A stretch of 64,000 bases of DNA. It comes from Parachlamydiales bacterium (GTDB taxonomy: Bacteria; Chlamydiota; Chlamydiia; Chlamydiales; Rhabdochlamydiaceae). The translations under genes were made by a program, and so were the position numbers. The DNA is taken from positions 97,196 through 161,195 of the forward strand of contig PLXY01000007.1 of the NCBI GenBank assembly GCA_003153295.1, given 5' to 3'. The number at the start of each line of letters is the position of its first letter. Within the stretch, counting starts at the first letter, position 1. Below the pieces are notes generated by a model, which was not told the origin of the DNA, searched no databases, and was given only the letters and a program-made list of their open reading frames with translations. Below are positions 59,884 through 64,000 of this stretch, one piece after another.

Positions 59884-61710
59884 ATGGAAAGAGCCCGCGT
59901 AGCTGAGACCGATCAATGGAATGTGAAAGCGATTTACTCTTCTTTAGAAGAATGGAAAAAAGAGTTTACAAAGGCTCAAGGAAATAGCGAGGCGCCGCAT
60001 TGGCCCCAACTGGCTCATTTTAAAGGCCGTTTAAAAGAAGGCCCTCATGTGGTCCACCAGCTCTTAGAATTGGTTCTAGCTTTGGAAAGGCAGCTCTCCA
60101 AGCTCTATACCTATGCCCATCTTCGGCATGATGAAGATGTCGGCAACGACACCTATAAAGAGGCCTATTTACGCGTCACCGGCCTTCTTCATGACTTCCG
60201 TCAAGAAAATTGTTGGATGGAACCAGAACTTCTCTCGCTTTCAGAGGAAGAACTCAAAAAATTACTTCATTCAAGCGAACTCCAACCTTATAAAGTTTAT
60301 TTAGAAAAAATCATTCGGCTTAAGCCCCACACATTGGATGCCGAAAAAGAAGAGCTTCTTGCCAGCGCCTCGCTTGTCTTAGATGCTCCGGAGCGAGCAT
60401 TTGGAGCCTTTAATAACGCCGATATTAAATTCCCCAATATTACAGATAGCAAAGGGGGAGTGCATGAACTCACGCATGGAAAGTATTCTGTCTATATGCG
60501 CAGTCATGATCGAGAACTGAGAAAAAATGCTTTTTTAAGCCTGCACCGTTCTTTTGCAGCCTTTGAAAATACCCTTTGTGAATTGATCCAAGGACAAGTC
60601 CAGAAAGACTATTTCAATGCGAAAGCCCGAAAATTTTCTTCTTGTTTAGAAGCTGCCCTTTTTCCTCACAATATCGATAAAAAGGTTTATCTGAACTTGA
60701 TCGCTACCGTGCGCAAGCACCTTCCTGTGCTCCACCGTTATATGGAATTTAGGAAAAAAGCTTTGAAGGTCGATCAGCTGCATCTCTATGACATGAGCGT
60801 TCCGCTGGTTGCTGATGCCGATATTAAAATGGAATTCGAAGAGGCCTCCCGTTTTATTGTGGAATCGATGGCGCCTCTAGGTCCTGTCTATCAAAAAAAC
60901 ATGGAGAAAGGGCTTTTCGAAGACGGCTGGGTCGACCGTTATGAAAATGACCGGAAAAGATCTGGAGCTTATTCAAGCGGCTGTTACGACACCATGCCCT
61001 ATATTCTGATGAATTATTACGGCGATTATAACAATATCATGACCCTGTCCCATGAAGCCGGTCATAGTATGCATTCCTTTAATTCTTGGAAGACCCAATC
61101 GTATCACGATGCCAGCTATCCGATCTTTGTTGCTGAGGTCGCCTCGACCTTTAATGAGGAGCTCACGCTGAGACATTTCCGCAGGTCGCTCCAAGACCCA
61201 TCGAAAATAGCTTACCTGATCAATCAAGGCATCGAGGGCATCCGCAATACTTTTTTCCGGCAGGTGATGTTTGCGGAGTTCGAACTCAAAATCCATACCT
61301 TTGTGGAACAAAATACTCCGCTTACACCGACCCTTCTCAAAACCGAGTACCGTAAACTCGTTTCCGAATATTTTGGCCCTGCTGTGACATTGGATGCCGA
61401 GGTCGATATGGAATGGGCCCGTATTCCGCATTTCTATTATAATTTCTATGTCTATCAATACGCGACAGGTATCGCTGCTGCCCATGCGCTCGTGGAAGAA
61501 GTGTCGAAGCACGGACCTGAAAAATATTTAAAATTCCTCTCTTCCGGAGGAAGCCGCTTCCCCCTCGATCTTTTAGAGATCGCTGGCGTAGATATGCGAA
61601 GTCCTGCAGCTCTCGAGGCCATTATTGCTCATTTTGGGACTCTGACCGAAGATCTTAAAGCAGCTTTAAATAGGAAAGCAGACCCGAAAATGGCAGCTCC
61701 AGTTCATTAA
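59884..61710 (+). CDS. pepF: Oligoendopeptidase F
   Basis: The 608-residue cytosolic M3B peptidase trims short peptides. The zinc site is HEAGH at residues 390-394, the downstream Glu lies in FVAEVASTFNEELTL, and the C-terminal IPHFYYNFYVYQYATG is a PepF signature. The N-terminal half is helical. ATG follows GAGGAG. It is divergent from groESL as in Chlamydia. Confidence 0.96.
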   Translation: MERARVAETDQWNVKAIYSSLEEWKKEFTKAQGNSEAPHWPQLAHFKGRLKEGPHVVHQLLELVLALERQLSKLYTYAHLRHDEDVGNDTYKEAYLRVTGLLHDFRQENCWMEPELLSLSEEELKKLLHSSELQPYKVYLEKIIRLKPHTLDAEKEELLASASLVLDAPERAFGAFNNADIKFPNITDSKGGVHELTHGKYSVYMRSHDRELRKNAFLSLHRSFAAFENTLCELIQGQVQKDYFNAKARKFSSCLEAALFPHNIDKKVYLNLIATVRKHLPVLHRYMEFRKKALKVDQLHLYDMSVPLVADADIKMEFEEASRFIVESMAPLGPVYQKNMEKGLFEDGWVDRYENDRKRSGAYSSGCYDTMPYILMNYYGDYNNIMTLSHEAGHSMHSFNSWKTQSYHDASYPIFVAEVASTFNEELTLRHFRRSLQDPSKIAYLINQGIEGIRNTFFRQVMFAEFELKIHTFVEQNTPLTPTLLKTEYRKLVSEYFGPAVTLDAEVDMEWARIPHFYYNFYVYQYATGIAAAHALVEEVSKHGPEKYLKFLSSGGSRFPLDLLEIAGVDMRSPAALEAIIAHFGTLTEDLKAALNRKADPKMAAPVH

Positions 61711-61813
61711 TCGGCATTAAAAAGTTATTGCTCTTAAATCAAGAGGGGAGTATTCACTTGAGATTGCATCTTAAGAATTGAATGTTTTCAAACAAAAGTT
61801 TTTAAAGGGATAG

Positions 61814-62095
61814 ATGTCTTCTAAGAAATTTACCGACTCCTTCATCGTCATCAATGAAAAAGGGCTACATACACGCCCCTCGACCGAACTTGTCAAATGC
61901 GCCTCGTCTTTTAAATCCCGTGTCTCGCTCCATTATCTCGATCTCAGCGTCAATGCCAAGTCACTGCTCGGAATTCTAATGCTAGCGGCTGTCAGGGGAG
62001 CCAAGATCACCATTGAAGCTGTCGGTGAAGATGCCGAAGAAGCTGTCAAATCGATCATCGAGCTGGCGAATAATAAGTTTTATATTAAGTATTAG
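61814..62095 (+). CDS. ptsH: HPr phosphocarrier protein
   Basis: HPr carries phosphate from PEP via enzyme I. The 93-residue protein has the phosphorylated His19 in GLHTRPSTELVK (usual GLHARPA) and Ser50 in NAKSLLGILML, the site HPr kinase modifies. In chlamydiae the PTS appears to be regulatory rather than a sugar importer. No ptsI is in the window. AAAGGGATAG lies before the ATG. Confidence 0.93.
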   Translation: MSSKKFTDSFIVINEKGLHTRPSTELVKCASSFKSRVSLHYLDLSVNAKSLLGILMLAAVRGAKITIEAVGEDAEEAVKSIIELANNKFYIKY

Positions 62096-62108
62096 AAGAT
62101 TACTTCTG

Positions 62109-62384
62109 CTAAGAGGCTCGGCTTTGTAGACTTTGAAGGGCTATTGAAGCTTCGTTGAGTAGATCTGGATTGAAAAATTTAGATTCTGCTGCTTTTTTTA
62201 CACCATCGATCACTCTTTGTATTTCCAACGGAATAGGATCTTGGAAAGGGATTCGAGAGGCAAGCTCACCTAGATTCTTAAAATTTTCCCCTGTTCCTGT
62301 CTTTGCATTGGCTTGTACGTAACTCAACCAACTGATTTCAGTTTGATATTGAAAGGAGTTATTGTCTGGAAAATTGACGCTCAT
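62109..62384 (-). CDS. Small uncharacterised protein after the kinase-like gene
   Basis: The 91-residue acidic soluble protein starts in the stop region of the upstream kinase-like gene (4-base overlap), so translation is coupled. It has no signal or membrane segment and ends DLLNEASIALQSLQSRAS. I do not recognise it. A chaperone or regulatory partner of the upstream protein is a guess from coupling alone. Confidence 0.6.
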   Translation of the reverse strand: MSVNFPDNNSFQYQTEISWLSYVQANAKTGTGENFKNLGELASRIPFQDPIPLEIQRVIDGVKKAAESKFFNPDLLNEASIALQSLQSRAS

Positions 62385-63763
62385 CGTGAATTCCTTATCG
62401 TTTTAAGAATATCAATACGTTCTTGGACTGCTACGAATAGTTTAGGATAGGTCGATTTTAAATACTCTCTTAAAAAGAGAGACCTTTTATCTTCCCAGCC
62501 CGGAATAATGTGATCTTGCAAATGAAAGTGAATTTCTTCTAGGCCCCGACAGAAAGCAGGATAGGCCATAGAAACTAAATCATCGGAAAATATCTGAAAT
62601 TGTTTTTTGAGATCTTGAATGTTTTGTGTGCTGACATCGTCAATTTGGGTCTCCAGAGCATGTTGAAAGGATTTAACCATATTTTGAGCCATTAACTGAA
62701 CTAAGTTACGAGAAGAAAAAAGATTTCGAAGAAATGATAAATATTTTGCTCGACTAGCAACATTTTCGATAAGATCCGTTTCAATCCCATTATCGATAGC
62801 ATATAGAAGAGGTCCCTGCTCACTCTCTTGTGACCAAACAACCATGACATTACCGAGATTTGCCTCCAAATCTTGCAAAGTATATTCACCATTACGATTG
62901 GTGAAAATTTGGATTAATCGATCCAGATTTCCAGCAACGATATCTAACATAGCGAGTCGTCCTAACCGGTTAAAAATCTTTGCTTTTTGATCCTTATTTA
63001 AAAGCCGATATCTTGTTTGAGCGAAATCGAAAAGATTTTCTCCATCAATTTTCTGAGAGATCATTAGCAGGCTTTTTGAGATAGGATTCGAGTAGTAGAT
63101 TTCTGATATTCTTAAGAAATTATTTCTCAATTGAGAACAAAGGGATGCAGGTAAAAAGGTTTGTCCCTGAGTCGCTATTTCATGAACTCTGTGCTCAAAA
63201 TCGAGAAAGCACATTTGAGGAACTAAAAAACCACTCTTAGGATTTAAATGAGTATCCTGGCCAAAACTACTCCCAAAGGCGGAAAAAATATGATGGCAGG
63301 CGACTTCTTCAAGGTTTGTCCATTTAATGACATAAGAGAAATTTTTTCCGGAAGGGGTGGTAGAATTGAAGCGTTGATAATCGATTAAAAAGGTAGGGCC
63401 CTTATTTCCTCTGACAGATTTTTTAAGGGGCGGAATCAAAACAGACTGAACGTCTTTTTGCATCCGGCGAAGACATTTTCGAATGTTTTCTTCTGTTGGA
63501 GCCGAAGGAATTTTTTCCAAATAGAGGCGCGCAAGAGCCTTACCGATTTTAAGCAGACCTTCGGATAAAACGTCTTTAGCCACAGTAATCGATCGAGGCA
63601 ATTTCTCTTCTACTTCTATCCAGAGATTTCTAAGAGTTCGTATGATTAATGATCTATCCTTTAACCCAGAGGAAAGAATAGCGTCCATTTCAGCCAGACG
63701 TAAAAGGGTATTACTGGCTTGAAGAACCTGAGGGGAGGGTCCGAAAATATTTCCAATTGTCAT
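62381..63763 (-). CDS. PI3K / actin-fragmin-kinase-like protein
   Basis: The ATG at 63763 is used; a TTG two codons upstream is also in frame. In the 460-residue protein the central part resembles PI3/4-kinase and actin-fragmin-kinase catalytic domains. FSYVIKWTN is the ATP-lysine strand, ISQKIDGENLFDF the hinge region, DIVAGNLDR at 274-282 the catalytic D-x-x-x-x-N-x-D-R loop, NLGNVMVV a metal-site Asn strand, and YAIDNGIE the DxG-type loop. Such kinases in intracellular bacteria often modify host lipids or proteins; that is inference. No membrane helix. Confidence 0.7.
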   Translation of the reverse strand: MTIGNIFGPSPQVLQASNTLLRLAEMDAILSSGLKDRSLIIRTLRNLWIEVEEKLPRSITVAKDVLSEGLLKIGKALARLYLEKIPSAPTEENIRKCLRRMQKDVQSVLIPPLKKSVRGNKGPTFLIDYQRFNSTTPSGKNFSYVIKWTNLEEVACHHIFSAFGSSFGQDTHLNPKSGFLVPQMCFLDFEHRVHEIATQGQTFLPASLCSQLRNNFLRISEIYYSNPISKSLLMISQKIDGENLFDFAQTRYRLLNKDQKAKIFNRLGRLAMLDIVAGNLDRLIQIFTNRNGEYTLQDLEANLGNVMVVWSQESEQGPLLYAIDNGIETDLIENVASRAKYLSFLRNLFSSRNLVQLMAQNMVKSFQHALETQIDDVSTQNIQDLKKQFQIFSDDLVSMAYPAFCRGLEEIHFHLQDHIIPGWEDKRSLFLREYLKSTYPKLFVAVQERIDILKTIRNSR

Positions 63764-63769
63764 AAGCAA

Positions 63770-63852
63770 TTATTATATCATAATGATTAATAATATAATA
63801 TCTTATGTAATTAATCATTAACTAATTTAAAGTGAATTAGTTATATAATGAA
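63770..63852. other. AT-rich upstream region of the kinase-like gene
   Basis: These 83 bases are almost pure A/T with several overlapping TTAATCATTA-type segments. They hold the kinase-like gene's promoter, but no single -35/-10 pair stands out. Confidence 0.3.
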
Positions 63853-64000
63853 TTAATCTTCCACTGCTACTGCTCTTTCTAAAACTTCGTTTTTACAAAA
63901 GAGGGGGATTTTATGAATGATAGCCAAAGTGATGCAATCGCTAGGACGTGCATCGATTTCTAAAATCACCTTTTGATCGCCGATTTGCTGCTCGACAAAT
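63853..64000 (-). CDS. Bifunctional nuclease (DUF151), C-terminal part
   Basis: The minus-strand frame enters from the right edge and ends with TAA at 63853-63855. The 49 visible residues include VILEIDARPSDCITLAI, then IPLFCKNEVLERAV. The IDARPSDAI-ALA block followed by APIF-x-x-EEVLE is the signature of the DUF151 bifunctional nuclease family, which shows DNase and RNase activity in plants and bacteria. The gene start is outside the window. Confidence 0.8.
   Translation of the reverse strand, partial: FVEQQIGDQKVILEIDARPSDCITLAIIHKIPLFCKNEVLERAVAVED

Overview
The window comes from a chlamydia outside the family Chlamydiaceae, of the amoeba-associated type (Parachlamydia, Waddlia, Criblamydia and relatives). 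Three gene orders support this: rpmE-prfA-prmC-ffh-rpsP-trmD-rplS-rnhB-gmk-small ORF-metG...recD2, groEL-groES-pepF, and rpsO next to tadA. As I remember them these are the C. trachomatis orders (about CT022-CT033, CT110-CT112, CT843-CT844). A GroEL ending in an acidic tail with a final Tyr, a MOMP-like porin, a giant autotransporter and a set of eukaryote-like proteins fit the same picture. I cannot name the species from sequence alone.

Layout. 1-3000: an F-box-like protein cut by the left edge, rpsO, tadA and a membrane-anchored tyrosine phosphatase. 3000-12440: one rightward translation/RNA-processing run, with many overlapping genes, containing the inserted yicC. 12430-18600: leftward metNIQ methionine importer, an unknown protein and recD2. 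18690-20380: tRNA-Asn, then a gene-poor stretch with small and decayed ORFs including a solitary HicB. 20380-23480: SDR, aldo/keto reductase, small membrane protein, CsbD-type stress protein. 23540-26990: secreted protein with six tandem Ig/cadherin-like repeats. 27300-40690: patatin lipase, P-loop kinase, histidine-phosphatase-like membrane protein, secreted phosphatase fusion, HdeD, RF3, metallopeptidase, NUDIX, two kinase-like paralogues around a DUF2807 protein, and a pair of unknown paralogues. 40890-48090: porin, lipoprotein nuclease, 1741-residue autotransporter. 48200-57600: SprT-like, DoxX-like, a caspase-like membrane protein, NUDIX, a secreted kinase-like protein, MsrB, alcohol dehydrogenase, AsmA-like protein, a Fic protein with an operator-like array, and a GGCT-like tail-anchored protein. 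57700-64000: groESL with a degenerate CIRCE, pepF, HPr, a PI3K/actin-fragmin-kinase-like protein, and the end of a DUF151 nuclease gene.

Two non-coding patterns stand out. First, five long imperfect palindromes of 160-168 bp (at 6729, 34700, 48696, 53093 and 53303) share size and architecture but not sequence. The best-defined have CTAG or TAA/CTAA repeats at their edges, as expected of non-autonomous IS5-type elements. Four lie only a few bases ahead of a gene's ribosome-binding site or start codon, and the fifth supplies the last codons of the alcohol dehydrogenase gene. Second, eight copies of the 9-mer TGGCCGTAT, in both orientations, lie within 173 bp around the start of a Fic gene. That protein has an N-terminal helix-turn-helix-like region, and the Fic catalytic His is replaced by Gln.

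Many proteins here look directed at the host or the envelope (F-box, tyrosine phosphatase, kinase-like, caspase-like, patatin, autotransporter). Those roles are inferred from domain type and membrane or secretion signals only.
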